Positions 26,638-37,300 are shown, numbered from the stretch's first letter. The stretch is DNA of 64,000 bases from Fen-178 sp963722575 (GCA_963722575.1 CAVRNR010000013.1:1-64000), one strand, 5' to 3'. Notes: a model not told the origin generated them from the letters alone. Made by a program: numbers and translations.

Positions 26638-28287
26638 TTATCTGTACGTGGGCACAATGTGAGAGAACGGTTCATTTCTGCGCCGCAGGCTGCCCACGAC
26701 GAAATCGAACATGGGTCGCGTGCAATTCTCCACCACGACCTCACGGACGGACTCGTCAGCGCCCTGCGTAAGGCCCCTTTCGAGCTCGGCGGCAAGCTCT
26801 TCATTGATCCAGACGATCTCGGTCAATGGCACCGAGCGTGCGATTCCGGTCGCATCGAACAGTAACTCGGCGGCTGGTTCCCCGGCAATACTGAGCACTG
26901 CACGCCACCAGAAGCGTGGATGAGGCGAAGACAGGATTGCCCTTCGCACATCGCGGCTGCGAAACTGTTCCTCACGCACCTTTCGCTTATAGTCGTTCGA
27001 TAGAATGAGGTGCAAGTCCCATTCGCGTCCGAGGTCGTCATCCGCGAGCGGGTCCATGAGTAGGGCATCCAACCGCTCGACACGCCTTAGAACGTCGGTG
27101 TAGCGTAAGCGAATCTTGTTGTACACGGGCACTATCACAGCGCGCGGAAAAACGTCCAGCGTTTTGCCGTGTTTGTGCCACGAGGTGATCAACCTCACGT
27201 GCTTCCCTGGCGTCGGCGCGAGACCGATCCGCGAAAACGGACAGATCTGATCATCGTGGCCATAGAACTCGTGGATGCGACGGCCAAACAGCGGGACGAA
27301 TTTTCGGTTGGCATTTTCGGTCGCGAACGGCGCGTCCAACTCCGAGTAACCCGTCACCGCGATGGCATGCAGACTCTCTTCCCCAGCAATGGTGACTACG
27401 AGCAGGACGGGAAGTTCCATAGCAAGATAGCCGTACAGCAAGGATGCAAAAGGCACAGCGCCGCCGTCGGTCGTACCATCGGCCTCGTCGCTAAGTGGAC
27501 CGGCCGCGTCGGTGGCTTGAAGATCGTAGAGTTCCGGTTCCAGCTCGATGGCGCGAATTGCCGTACAGATTTCCTCGATCTCAAGACCCGTGGATGGGAT
27601 GGGGCGCCCGTAGTGGCCGATCCGGCTGGCCGTTCTCGTGATCGCGGCAGGTCCAGGCACTGGCGTCTGGAAAAGGTCGGCGGACCTGTGGAAACAAGTC
27701 CAGAGCGCCACAGTAGCGCAGGCAGCGAGCACTGTGTCCTGTTCCTGGAACGGGATGGATTTGACGGTGAGCTTGATGCCGCAGACGTTCGCGCAATAAT
27801 CCCGCGACACCGGGAAGCGGCGTTTGTGCTTCGGCTCTAGGTCGCAAATTTCAGGATATGTAGCAAGGAGCGAACGTCCGATTACCGCCTCAGGCAAGGG
27901 GCGGGCGACGATGAAACCGCGGTAGCTCGCCTGGAGCAGATTTTCGGTTTGAGCACTTGCGCCCGACTGCAGATCGCGCAAATGCTCGTCAGATAGTTCG
28001 GCTTCGAAAAAGTGGAGCCGTTTGCACCAGCGTGAAAAGACGGTGTGGCACTTCGCATAGTACTCGGCAAAGGCATCCAAATAATCCGAGTCGGTGTAGG
28101 GATACTCAATGATCATCGACCGGACACCGAGGTCGGCCAAGTACCCGGCCATGTTCTTTACACGGCTTTGATGGAAGATTGTGGTGGCGTGGGCAGCATC
28201 TCCTGAGAGAGCCTCAGCGAGCTGCTTCGCCGCCCCTTCCCCGTCCGCGCGCGGGAACGGCAGCAGCGTATAGCCGACCGTCGGCAT
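26638..28287 (-). CDS. Large papain-fold-like (C39-type) protein, candidate cysteine peptidase
   Basis: This 549-residue protein has a central segment that looks like a papain-fold active site. Q183-x6-C190 (in QEQDTVLAACATVALW) fits the oxyanion-hole Gln and nucleophile Cys, and H307 in HAIAVTGY fits the catalytic His. Between them, RPIPSTGLEIEEICTAIR resembles the linker helix of C39-like proteins. The N-terminal 170 residues and C-terminal 200 residues are unassigned. I have seen this QEQDT...CAT...HAI pattern in uncharacterised bacterial proteins but know no tested function. It follows a 56-codon ORF by 3 bp on the same strand, and may process that peptide or a conjugate. Confidence 0.6.
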   Translation of the reverse strand: MPTVGYTLLPFPRADGEGAAKQLAEALSGDAAHATTIFHQSRVKNMAGYLADLGVRSMIIEYPYTDSDYLDAFAEYYAKCHTVFSRWCKRLHFFEAELSDEHLRDLQSGASAQTENLLQASYRGFIVARPLPEAVIGRSLLATYPEICDLEPKHKRRFPVSRDYCANVCGIKLTVKSIPFQEQDTVLAACATVALWTCFHRSADLFQTPVPGPAAITRTASRIGHYGRPIPSTGLEIEEICTAIRAIELEPELYDLQATDAAGPLSDEADGTTDGGAVPFASLLYGYLAMELPVLLVVTIAGEESLHAIAVTGYSELDAPFATENANRKFVPLFGRRIHEFYGHDDQICPFSRIGLAPTPGKHVRLITSWHKHGKTLDVFPRAVIVPVYNKIRLRYTDVLRRVERLDALLMDPLADDDLGREWDLHLILSNDYKRKVREEQFRSRDVRRAILSSPHPRFWWRAVLSIAGEPAAELLFDATGIARSVPLTEIVWINEELAAELERGLTQGADESVREVVVENCTRPMFDFVVGSLRRRNEPFSHIVPTYR

Positions 28288-28290
28288 CTC

Positions 28291-28461
28291 TTAGATGCCA
28301 ACGCGGCTCTTCAGCAATGCGGGTCGGATGACGTTTGCTTTCTTCAGCGCGTCTGCCGTTTCACGCACGCCTTCAAACTTTGATTTCAGGCGAGCAGCGT
28401 CCAAGGGCCTGAAGCGGAGCTTCAAGGGTTTAGCCTGGGACGTTTCCTGCTGCATTTGCAT
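28291..28461 (-). CDS. Small 56-residue ORF directly upstream of the papain-fold-like gene
   Basis: ATG 28461 has CAGGAG at ideal distance upstream, and the frame runs to TAA 28291, three bases before the next start codon. The product is basic (MQMQQETSQAKPLKLRFRPL at the start, ANVIRPALLKSRVGI at the end), with a helical middle (LKSKFEGVRETADALKKA). Its short length, strong ribosome site and tight coupling to the peptidase-like gene argue that it is real. It could be a substrate, an antitoxin-like partner or a regulator; none is proven. Confidence 0.55.
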   Translation of the reverse strand: MQMQQETSQAKPLKLRFRPLDAARLKSKFEGVRETADALKKANVIRPALLKSRVGI

Positions 28462-28591
28462 TATTGCTCCTGTATTATTTGATGCTTGACGCCGCGGTTC
28501 AGACTCGAAACCGAGTCGGCCGTTGAATCCGAATTGTGTCGAGCAGCCAAATTCCTGAATACGAGGACATTATCACATATCTATCTCATCG

Positions 28592-29029
28592 TCAAGAACT
28601 TCCGGGAATCTCCGCGGATACTCCATTTTTGCAGAGCGGTGGAACCCCTTGCCCCGAAGTGCCGCCGTGCCGGAGTCCCTCCGTCCAGCCAACCCACGAT
28701 TCGCTTTCCTGATCCGGGGGTGCGTCCGATGCTGCGTTCCTGCTCGCCACTTTTAGCGTAGCACCATGGACGCGCGTCAGGATGTGGGAAAAAACTACTG
28801 AAGTAGTCGGCGATGCAGTGGGGGCACGGGAATACCAGGGAAACGTCTCGTCAAAGGCAGCAGTGGCCGCAACCTGCTGCTGCCGTTCAGCCACGTTTTT
28901 GCGTTTTTCATCGGCCGCAATTTGGCGTGCGGCAATCTCGTCGAGTGCGCGCCGCTTGGCTTCCATCCGGACGTGGGAGTACCGCGAAAGCATGGCGCGC
29001 GAGACGTGACCGGCAATGCGCATGATCAC
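28592..29029 (-). pseudogene. C-terminal remnant of a phage-type tyrosine recombinase
   Basis: The recognisable part is 28922-29029. IAGHVSRAMLSRYSHVRMEA contains the last catalytic His (GHVS) and the nucleophile Tyr (SRYSHVR) of a tyrosine recombinase, and the tail KRRALDEIAAR is typical of that subfamily. The rest of the catalytic domain (Arg, Lys, HxxR) is missing upstream, although GAT GAG precedes it in frame. It is a different subfamily from the two complete recombinases in the window, so it is a trace of another integration. Confidence 0.65.
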
Positions 29030-29442
29030 CTCATCGCCCGCGCCCGACTCGGCCGGCAGGTTCGGTGACCAGCGGGTAGGGCGGTTATCGTGCCATGGTC
29101 CACGGCATCCCGTATTCCCTCTACGGTTTGGGCGGGGGGCATATCAGGACTCAACGCTGCGCGGGGAGCCGAACTGCCCGGCCCCTGTAGATCTGCTCGC
29201 TCGTTTCCGAGGGACAAGCTACCGATATTAACGAATAACGCTTTCTACAAAGCTGATGGCCGGATGGCTGAGCCGGTATCACTTTCCGCGTGGGCGACGA
29301 TCTGCTCAGAATGCAATCAGCCACATCCGCACATGGGGCCTTCCCGTCAAGTTGACCGATCTCAATTGCCGGATTGCGCGCTGCGCCTGAACGCCCGGCG
29401 AGCGTGTGGAAACGCCCCCTGGCGCTGTGCTAAGGTCCATGT
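29030..29442. other. Gap with dif-like copy f
   Basis: No convincing ORF is seen in these 413 bp. The repeat at 29222 is the only structure noted; AAGG near 29432 serves the next gene. Confidence 0.45.
29222..29241 (+). repeat. dif-like palindromic site, copy f
   Basis: The prefix AGCTA is present, with left arm CCGATAT, centre TAACGA and right arm ATAACGC (same right arm as copy c). It lies 201 bp before the STAND-nuclease gene. Confidence 0.6.
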
Positions 29443-32226
29443 GTGCCGAAGGACACGACGAGCCCCGAAGTCCTTGATGCGCGCCAACTCAGCCGCATCG
29501 AGGCGACGCACCGCGGCTTCCTGTACCAGCATCTATTCGCCGCCGGGTGTCTGCTCAAAGGAGCCTCCGGCGTGGAAGGCATCGTGGCAGAACACGATGA
29601 AGACCTTGAGCTGGTGACGGGGCAGCGGCACATTTACGCGCAAATCAAGACCCGGACGGGAACGCTCCTGGCAGGCGAACTCGATGGATTCTTCATGCGC
29701 GCGCGAGACTTGGCGGCCGCTCACGCAAACGGTGCCCGGCCTGGCTCCGCGGAATTCTGGCTGGTCACCAACGCGGAGGTCTCAGGCGGTCTCGCGGCGC
29801 GGCTGGCTGCCGAGAACATTGCCCTGTGGTCTCCGCATACCGTCTCTCGCGACGAGCCGCTTTTCCCGCCGCCGCATGTCGACGTGCCCGCGAGCTTTGC
29901 GTGGTGCGCGAAAGCGGCCTCGCAGATCGCACTGACGCGGCTCTCTCCGGAAACGCTGGTTTGGAAGCTCGCGGCCGTGGTGGCCTACCGTTCCGCGGGG
30001 CTCGAAGGCGGACACACGATCGTCACGTCGGAGTTGGCCGCGCTCTTTGAGCTGTTCGCAGCGCAATTGCATCACTTCCCCGAAACCCCCGTCACTTACC
30101 GGGTACAGGAGGACGAGCCGCAACTAGAGGGCGAGGAACGCGTCCTGCTCGTGGTGTCGGTGTCGGGCGCGGGCAAAACCGCCTGGGCTTCCCATAGCGC
30201 CGTGCACAGCGGCGCGGCGATTGTCTACTTTGACGCGGCGGGCGTGCCTGACGCCGCCGTTACGAGTTCACTGCTGCGGGAAGCCGTCGCACAACTCACC
30301 ACGCAGTCCGGGATGGACGCAAAAGACGTGATTCAGCCGGGCGCATCGGGGATGGAGGGCCTCCGAGGCGTGGACCTCCTGGCAAAGAGAGCGCGCGTCC
30401 GGCCCATTGTCGTAATGGATAACGTCCACACAGTGACGGCAGGAACGATCCAAAAGATTGCCACGGCCCTCGCGTCCTGCCGCCTCGTGCTCCTGGGGCA
30501 GCCTGCGCCCGTCGCGGCAGAACTGGAAGAGGTGCTCGGGATCACGGCGGTCACTCTTAACGGCTGGTCACTTGTGACGATAGCGGCCGAGTTTGAGTCG
30601 GCGCATGCGCCGGTTGATCCGGCGACGGCGGAGAGGGTGCGGCAACTGACGGGCGGCGTACCGCGCTTCGTGAACAATGCCGCCGCGCTCACGGAAAGAT
30701 TCTATTCCGGGGATGCCGAGGCATTCTGTAGTGCGGTCGAATCGTCGGCCAATACCACGCGCACGGCCCAGGAGCTGATTCTGCGCGAAAGCTTCAACCG
30801 GCTGTCGGCCAACGCACAACTTGCCATCGCCCTGATGTCGCTCGCTCGATTTCCGCTTTCAGAGAGCGAGTGCCTGGATTTTCTGCCCGCCCACAGAGGT
30901 TTCCGCTCGGCGGCCGTGGCGGCGGGGGCGATAAGGGAGCTGCGCGATTGGGGCGTGGCCCAACGCCTGATGTCGGGCGCGCTCGTGACACATGACGCTT
31001 TTATCGTTATGGCGGCGGCACTCTTTGAAACGCTGGAGGCCGACGTCAAAATGGCGGCGAAGCAGAAGCTTGCGGCCGTCGTAGAGAAGTCAATCGCGCC
31101 TGGCCAGGTGGCGCGTCTGACGGTATATTGCCGCCTCCTCCCGCAGATCGGAAGGGTGGAGGCCCTGGCCGATATCGCGAGCTCGCTCAGCGAGCATATC
31201 CACGAGCAGGGCCGGTCGGCAGATCTTGAGATGGTCCTGGAAGATGTCCTCGTCTCCCCCGAGGTGGCGCCTCTGGACAAGTTCATGGTGGCCGACACGC
31301 TCGCGCTCTGGGAGTTCCACCAGCCGGACAAGTCTGGATTCGTTAGATTCGTGCGGATAATGGAGCAACTGGCGAAGGAGCACGATCTGGGCGGCGATAC
31401 GCCGTTGCGCCTCGCGATGAAGCAGATGCTGGTGACATCGCTCAGCGGCGAAACCGCCGGAATCAGGCTTTATTCGGCCAGATCTCTTGAGCTTGCGAAT
31501 AGCCCCATGCTTCGGCGGATCGCGCTCTACAACACGGCCACCGCCTGGTATATGGCCGACAAACCGGAAGAGACGCTGGACATTACCGAGCAACTGATAA
31601 ACGAATACTACAACGTCCTGCATTTGACCGATAAACAGGTCGTCGCCGTCAGCGCCAAGGCGTTATCGGACGCGCTAGCCCCCGATTTCGACACGATGGA
31701 CGAACTCAAGCGGCTTGCGGACACGCTCGACTTGCGAGCGCGCGCACTGAACGGTATAGCGCTTCGGTCCGGACTGTGCCGCTTGCACGCGATGAAGTTC
31801 TATCAAATAGCGTACATGCCGATGTCGCTGATGAAAGTCGGTCAGGACGTGGTGGACGAACTCCTCGGAATGCTTGGCGATCCGTCGGAGGCGCGGCGGG
31901 TCATCGAGACGCTGCTCCTTCCCATTGTGCAGGAATACCGGCTGGTTGAATACGTCGTCCCGGTGAGGGCGCAATATGCTGTGGTACTCGCCTACTGCGG
32001 GGAAATAGAACCGGCGCGGCGGCTGATCCGTGAGCTTAAGGCGTTCGCGGTTTCCGATTTCCGTCGCAAAGAGCTGGAAAACCAGACTCGGCTCATTGAA
32101 CAAATCGCGGTGGAACAGCCGTTTATCGCCAGGCCGAGCATCGAGGCGAACGTACCCAAGGTGGGACGGAACGAACGCTGCCCGTGCGGCTCCGGCAAGA
32201 AATACAAAAAATGCCACGGTGCGTGA
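29443..32226 (+). CDS. STAND-like NTPase with N-terminal Cap4/DUF4297-like nuclease and C-terminal SEC-C motif
   Basis: This 927-residue protein starts at GTG 29443 with AAGG 7 bp upstream. The N-terminus fits a PD-(D/E)xK nuclease of the Cap4/DUF4297 kind: GFLYQHLFAAGCLL, then acidic residues E50-D54-E56 and Q67-I-K69. A P-loop (SVSGAGKT, about residues 239-246) and a Walker B-like RPIVVMDNV (about 320) make an NTPase, followed by an alpha-helical, probably TPR-like, sensor to about residue 890. The last 20 residues form a SEC-C zinc motif (CPCGSGKKYKKCH). This order, nuclease-NTPase-repeat sensor, is that of anti-phage STAND proteins. I infer sensing of a phage molecule and DNA degradation. 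Confidence 0.75.
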   Translation: MPKDTTSPEVLDARQLSRIEATHRGFLYQHLFAAGCLLKGASGVEGIVAEHDEDLELVTGQRHIYAQIKTRTGTLLAGELDGFFMRARDLAAAHANGARPGSAEFWLVTNAEVSGGLAARLAAENIALWSPHTVSRDEPLFPPPHVDVPASFAWCAKAASQIALTRLSPETLVWKLAAVVAYRSAGLEGGHTIVTSELAALFELFAAQLHHFPETPVTYRVQEDEPQLEGEERVLLVVSVSGAGKTAWASHSAVHSGAAIVYFDAAGVPDAAVTSSLLREAVAQLTTQSGMDAKDVIQPGASGMEGLRGVDLLAKRARVRPIVVMDNVHTVTAGTIQKIATALASCRLVLLGQPAPVAAELEEVLGITAVTLNGWSLVTIAAEFESAHAPVDPATAERVRQLTGGVPRFVNNAAALTERFYSGDAEAFCSAVESSANTTRTAQELILRESFNRLSANAQLAIALMSLARFPLSESECLDFLPAHRGFRSAAVAAGAIRELRDWGVAQRLMSGALVTHDAFIVMAAALFETLEADVKMAAKQKLAAVVEKSIAPGQVARLTVYCRLLPQIGRVEALADIASSLSEHIHEQGRSADLEMVLEDVLVSPEVAPLDKFMVADTLALWEFHQPDKSGFVRFVRIMEQLAKEHDLGGDTPLRLAMKQMLVTSLSGETAGIRLYSARSLELANSPMLRRIALYNTATAWYMADKPEETLDITEQLINEYYNVLHLTDKQVVAVSAKALSDALAPDFDTMDELKRLADTLDLRARALNGIALRSGLCRLHAMKFYQIAYMPMSLMKVGQDVVDELLGMLGDPSEARRVIETLLLPIVQEYRLVEYVVPVRAQYAVVLAYCGEIEPARRLIRELKAFAVSDFRRKELENQTRLIEQIAVEQPFIARPSIEANVPKVGRNERCPCGSGKKYKKCHGA

Positions 32227-32415
32227 TCTGATAGCCGCGGAAGAAGCGGGACTGCCGGATGACCACTGAATTTGGCCTGTTACGCTGCTTTCAGCGATAG
32301 CCGGCCGGAATCAAGCAAGTTCGCGTTCAGTCGTCGTGGCCAGGAGTGTCGGTTTGGCTTCACGACGCTGCGACTCTGGACGCACCACTCGGAAACAGGT
32401 ACCACCAAGCGGCTA

Positions 32416-32435
32416 CCGATATCACCAGATATCGA
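32416..32435 (+). repeat. dif-like palindromic site, copy g
   Basis: The prefix GGCTA is present, with left arm CCGATAT, centre CACCAG and right arm ATATCGA (6 of 7). It lies 190 bp after the STAND gene. Confidence 0.6.
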
Positions 32436-32501
32436 GGCGCTGCTCCGGGCCGCGTCAGGTGATCGTGCTTGGCGCCGGGCAGCCTGATACTCTAATCGGA
32501 A

Positions 32502-32708
32502 ATGGCGATGACTGACCTCCAGCGCTCCCATGCTGAACTCCGCGCGGCCGTGATGCTGGCCGGCAAGGAGATCCGCAAGCTGAACCTTGGGCGAGCCGAC
32601 ACCCCTGTGCTTGCCATTCTTCGCCGCGTCCTGCGGGAGTCCCGCGCCGTCGCGCGCAAAGAGGGAATCACCCTTCGAGTCCGACTGGACTTGAAGAAGC
32701 CCGAATAA
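32502..32708 (+). CDS. Small conserved-type basic protein
   Basis: This 68-residue protein (MAMTDLQRSHAELRAAVMLA at the start, then LNLGRADTPVLAILRRVLRE) is helical and basic. Small proteins of this pattern, with LNxGRxDTPxLxLLRxxLRxSR, recur in Acidobacteriota genomes as far as I remember, but none is characterised. It starts at ATG 32502 (ATG 32508 is possible), 66 bp after dif-like copy g. Confidence 0.5.
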   Translation: MAMTDLQRSHAELRAAVMLAGKEIRKLNLGRADTPVLAILRRVLRESRAVARKEGITLRVRLDLKKPE

Positions 32709-32935
32709 TAGGGCCGCAGTTCGCGGGATGGCTGCCGATGTGGTGCGATCTCGGACGGCTCGCGGAGTTGGCGTCGGCCGCGCAGGGGTAGCGCCATTCT
32801 GCGGTTTGGCGATACGGCTAGGTAACCGACTCGCGCCAGCTCATCGGTTCCTGCTGGCGAGGTGCGATACTCCTGAAGTGGGAGGTTCTCGTGTGAGTCG
32901 CACGATTTGCTACGATTTACGCAGGGGGCCGTCAT

Positions 32936-33925
32936 ATGCCCACTGCGAAAGCCCAATTACTGCTACTTCGCGACTGTTCGGCCGATCTCGTGCGGTCAGT
33001 CGCTCGCGACGGGCCAGTCCTGTGCATTAGTCAGCCAATACGCGTCAATCTGACAAAGCCACCGACCATTGAGGCAGGGACCGGCAGAGTGCCGCTGCTG
33101 CCAGAGAGCCTGAGGGAGATTGATCGCCTCTTAACACTTCGATGCGATTTTGCTACCCATCTCCCTGGTGGTGAACATGCTCGTCACACGCTGAATCTGG
33201 TTGCCATTGCGTTACAGTTGGTGAAGCCAACCCGTTCGTTCCTTGAGTTGTGGATGCAACTCGATCATCTTGGCCTGACGGAACTGGTCACGTCTCCCGT
33301 CAGGGAACTCGGGTTTCGGATTGACTCAGGCGTGTACTTAGAATATCAACAGCACAACGTGATCGAACTGGCCGACGTGTCGCGCGCCGTGGGCTTGGTG
33401 CCACGACTGAGCGTCGCTCTTGATTCGCAATACGGCTCATGGGATCACCCAGTCCTCCCCATACACCGAGCACTGGTTTTCTTCTGCCAAGGATACTCAG
33501 TGATCCCTTCAGATCCGCGGCAGTTCTTGTGGGCGGCCGGCTTGGATTGCCTGTACGCATCGAAACTGGAGAGGAGTAAGCAATCATCGCTTGAGATTAG
33601 GAGACGGCTTGAGGCGCTATTGGGCTCAACTTTGAGAGCTTACGATACGGTTTTCTTGCCGAGCCACCAACAACAACGGCGACATTTGACGGTCACGGAC
33701 ATTGGGCAAGACGTCTTCAAGCTCCGAAATGCCTTTGCGCACGGTCTGTCGATACCCGATCCAAGTTGGCTTATGCCAGCGGGTCAACCGCCAGAAGCGG
33801 GATACGGATACCAATTGCTGGAGCAGACGGAAATACTGCTGCGGCTGACTCTTCTAAGGATTCTGGAAGACCAGATGCTCTTCGACACCTTCTCCGACCC
33901 GCATCTCCTCGATGCCTACTTTTGA
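32936..33925 (+). CDS. HEPN-like protein, candidate RNase
   Basis: This 329-residue protein has its key signal in the C-terminal helical part: KLRNAFAHG, with R264-x4-H269, fits the R-x4-6-H motif of HEPN RNases. It is preceded by IRRRLEALLGSTLRAYDTVF, the expected helical-bundle context. The first 230 residues show no known domain. HEPN proteins cut tRNA or mRNA in abortive infection and toxin-antitoxin systems. No obvious antitoxin (MNT nucleotidyltransferase) gene adjoins. GC content is lower than in region 1. The gene lies alone between dif-like copies g and i. Confidence 0.55.
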   Translation: MPTAKAQLLLLRDCSADLVRSVARDGPVLCISQPIRVNLTKPPTIEAGTGRVPLLPESLREIDRLLTLRCDFATHLPGGEHARHTLNLVAIALQLVKPTRSFLELWMQLDHLGLTELVTSPVRELGFRIDSGVYLEYQQHNVIELADVSRAVGLVPRLSVALDSQYGSWDHPVLPIHRALVFFCQGYSVIPSDPRQFLWAAGLDCLYASKLERSKQSSLEIRRRLEALLGSTLRAYDTVFLPSHQQQRRHLTVTDIGQDVFKLRNAFAHGLSIPDPSWLMPAGQPPEAGYGYQLLEQTEILLRLTLLRILEDQMLFDTFSDPHLLDAYF

Positions 33926-34335
33926 AGGGCGCTCTGTGATCGACGCCTCTGGAGCGACGCCTGTCTGGGCGGCATCGGACTGGCCCGAGTGAAAGCGCCC
34001 GGCCGCTCGAACCACAAGAACACTAGCGATAATGCCGCATATCGTTCCGTTTTGGGGAGGCCGACGTTCAACCCTCTCACGGTCTGAGCGGCTGGGGTGG
34101 ACGCCGATGTGATCGTAGGCATCCATGAACGCATCTCTCGCGCACATGCTCTCGCGCCACGCCACGCCAGGATGGACGGCGCGCCCCCGATGAGATCGCC
34201 ACGCGACACCGCGCGGCGGACGAAGAAACACCAATTCGAGTTCGAACGGCGGCCGCACTTGAGAATCACGGACCCAGCAGAGGCTGTCCGGTAGTCAGCA
34301 GCCGCAAAAAGGGCGGCAGCCAGATACACCTAAAA
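33926..34335. other. Gap with dif-like copy i
   Basis: The 410-bp spacer between two converging genes holds no convincing ORF. Confidence 0.45.
34026..34045 (+). repeat. dif-like palindromic site, copy i (degenerate)
   Basis: The prefix is CTA, the left arm GCGATAA, the centre TGCCGC and the right arm ATATCGT. Both arms carry mismatches, but the 7-6-7 geometry is kept. Confidence 0.45.
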
Positions 34336-37300
34336 TCAGGAGGTTGAAATTTCGCCGTACTTGATCTTCACTGACCTCCCAACTAATCCTATTTCCGACG
34401 ACAGTGTCGTCTCAGCAGGGGACGGCCAATGGATCTGTTCAGGAAGAACCAACTTATCGATTAGTGGCTCACCGACGAGCATAAGGAACGACTTTCCGTC
34501 AGGCAGCCCGTCCTCCAGCGGTTTGGCAGCCTTGGTAATGCGACTCCAGTGCTCCCAAAACTTCTTACCGGAAGGCTCCGTTTCACATTCGTGTCGATAA
34601 ACACCGGTACCCATAAAGTTGCATGGAACCACGTGAATGCGCATAGCACACCTCGGGTAGGCTTCCATCGCGCTTGCCAGATCCGCAATACACTCGTGCA
34701 AGATCCGCCAAGCGCCCGGCCCGCCGATAAAGATATGCTTACAATCATTCGTCGAGGAACCGGTGCCATTCCAAAGAAACACCTCTGTCCCATCGCGAAT
34801 AGCACCCTGGCAGAGCCTCGCCAGCTGATTGTTGATAAACCCCTTGCATCCCTCAACCTCCGCCCTGTACTCCTCGACATCTACGCCTCTCCTACCCGCT
34901 CGCGTAGCCGTCGAATCGACCAAGTCGTAGTAAACCATTAACTGGTAGTCGTGCCTGTCAAACAATCGGCCAAACTGCTCGATCGCAGGGGCCATCACTT
35001 CTACGCGCTGCTCGACCAACGGGAGCCGCGACCTCAACCATTCGATTGCCTGTGAATAGCCGTCACGATAGCCCAGATCGGCACTCTGGTCCTCACCCTG
35101 TCGAGCGAACCGAGTGAAGACTTCGCGAAGGAATGGCGATTCTGCCACGCCCTGTTTCTTCATGTTCTTCCTGAACCGACCCATTTTCTCAACGCATTGC
35201 GAAGTATCCGCGTAAGGATTGTCCGAACCCAGCACCCGTCGGAGGTGCTGTCGTAAACTCAGTTCGGCCATGAAGAGACACGCCGCCAACTCCCAGCATA
35301 ACACGGCGGCCTTTTCAATCAACGGATCGAACCGGATTCGCTCTTCAACGGCCTCCAAGGATTTCAGGGATCTCCAATAACTATTCCACCGGCGTACGTC
35401 AACCTCAGAATAATGATCTCTGAGGTACTTAGAGCATTCGCCAACAATCGCCTCCGGTGCCCCGTTTCGATAGCCCACAAATTTCATCAAAGCGCTGTTG
35501 ACCGCCATGTGGCCATTTCCGATCAGATAGTCTTTTAGTACCTTGAGAACCCTCCCAACGTCGTCCCAATCGCCGGCCCCCAACGCGATCTCACTGGAAT
35601 AATCGTCCCAGTATCGCAGGAATATGTCGAGCTCAGCCTGCAATGCCGCTGCAGCATGCCTCGGCGTCGCGCAGGTAGCCAGCAAGGTCAACCCAGTATC
35701 GTCCAACGGGGCAGAGGAATTCTTGGAAGATTGAGTCAATAAGCCTATCATGTATCCCAGCTCCCACGCCTCCTCAGGAGCATGGACAGATCGGAAATTG
35801 CCGGTCACCCTTTTGCGAAGTACATAGTTTTTCTTGTTTGCACCTGGCGCGATCACTCCGCGGCGACGCAGGTACTGAGTGAACCACTCATCAGTATCCG
35901 CTCGATTCTGCGGCCCTCTTCGCAAAAGAGGTATCGCGCCCCTAAGATTGAAGCCGATCCTGAGAACGGATTGCACGCCGCTTGTGTTTACAAATAGCGG
36001 CTCCATTAACTGTCGGGCAATCCCGATTTTGATCAAAATGACGAGCAGCTTCTCCAACTTCAGCTTAGTGATCGACGTCCGATGGCTGCCCTTGAAAAAA
36101 CCGTCAATCGCTTCACACGTAAGAGCCACCTCAGCGTCGGTAAACTTTACGTCCTCGCCGTGACGGTACGCTCGGAAAACCACGTTGTCCTGTACGCATG
36201 TAATTGGAACGGTCACACCCTGATCATTGCAGTAATCCAAGACTAGCGTTAGAATGTCTCGTAATTCACGCGACGGCTTGGCTTTCGCTAATAGCGCAAA
36301 ATGATCGACAATCGAGGACCAAGGAATACCCATTTCTAACCGGTCGCGGCTCGGTCCCCGCGACTGATCCAGGATGCGGCGACCCAGCTTCTTCGCCTCC
36401 TCTCGTGTGGGGATTTCGCGAAGGTCGTAGTTGTTCAGGAAGACCTCGGTGAAATCGGCTACGAGGTTGTCGATTTCTGATCCGTCGTCGTCAGTCGTGA
36501 AGAGAAAGGGCGTGTTCTTGCGTAATACCTCCGCGCTCCAATCTAAAACAGATGCCGGCGCTTCTGAGGGAAGGATGTGGATTCTCTTGGTACTGTTCGA
36601 GTGATCCGGCACGTAGCGCGATAGAGCATCGAGCTCATCGTGAACCCACGGGCCGAAGTGCCGGTCTGTCTCGATGGCATCGGGAACGAAGTTCAGCTGC
36701 CGAGAAAGCGACTTGCCCATCGAAGCAGCGTACTGCCGACCGAGGGAACAGCTTAGTGCATGTTGAAGGAGGCGCTGTTGGGACTCCGGGGATTCGGTCA
36801 AGGAGGTGAGTCGATCAAGATCGTGGCCGACCGCGAGGGAAGCGTCGGCCAGCGTTCGGTCAAATGCTCTCCGAAGGTTGCGAACGCCTATTGGCTTTAA
36901 TACAACTATCGGCACCAGCTGCAGCCAATACACATCTCGTTGTTTGCGGGCGAACGCGCGCACCTTGACGATTTCGAGGCAATCGGAATAGGTATTGTCC
37001 CAGGACGCATTGAACTCCTTGAGGACTGCGTCCGTGGGGAAGAATGTCAGGGACGCCACTTGATTACGTTCCTGAAGTGCGGTGGAGATGTTGTAGGTCC
37101 GCCAGTTCAGGTCAGAGAGAAAAGCGGGCAATTCGGCTGGGGAGAGCTTCAGAAGGCGAGAAAGAGGGAAGTCGACAATGTAAGGCCTGGGCAGTATGGA
37201 CAGGGCGCGGACTTCTGCGGAGCAGAATGCCATGACTTGGTCGTCTTCGAGAGCCAATGAAACAGCATCGGGCTTGATAAGATCCTTGCACCACCATTTC

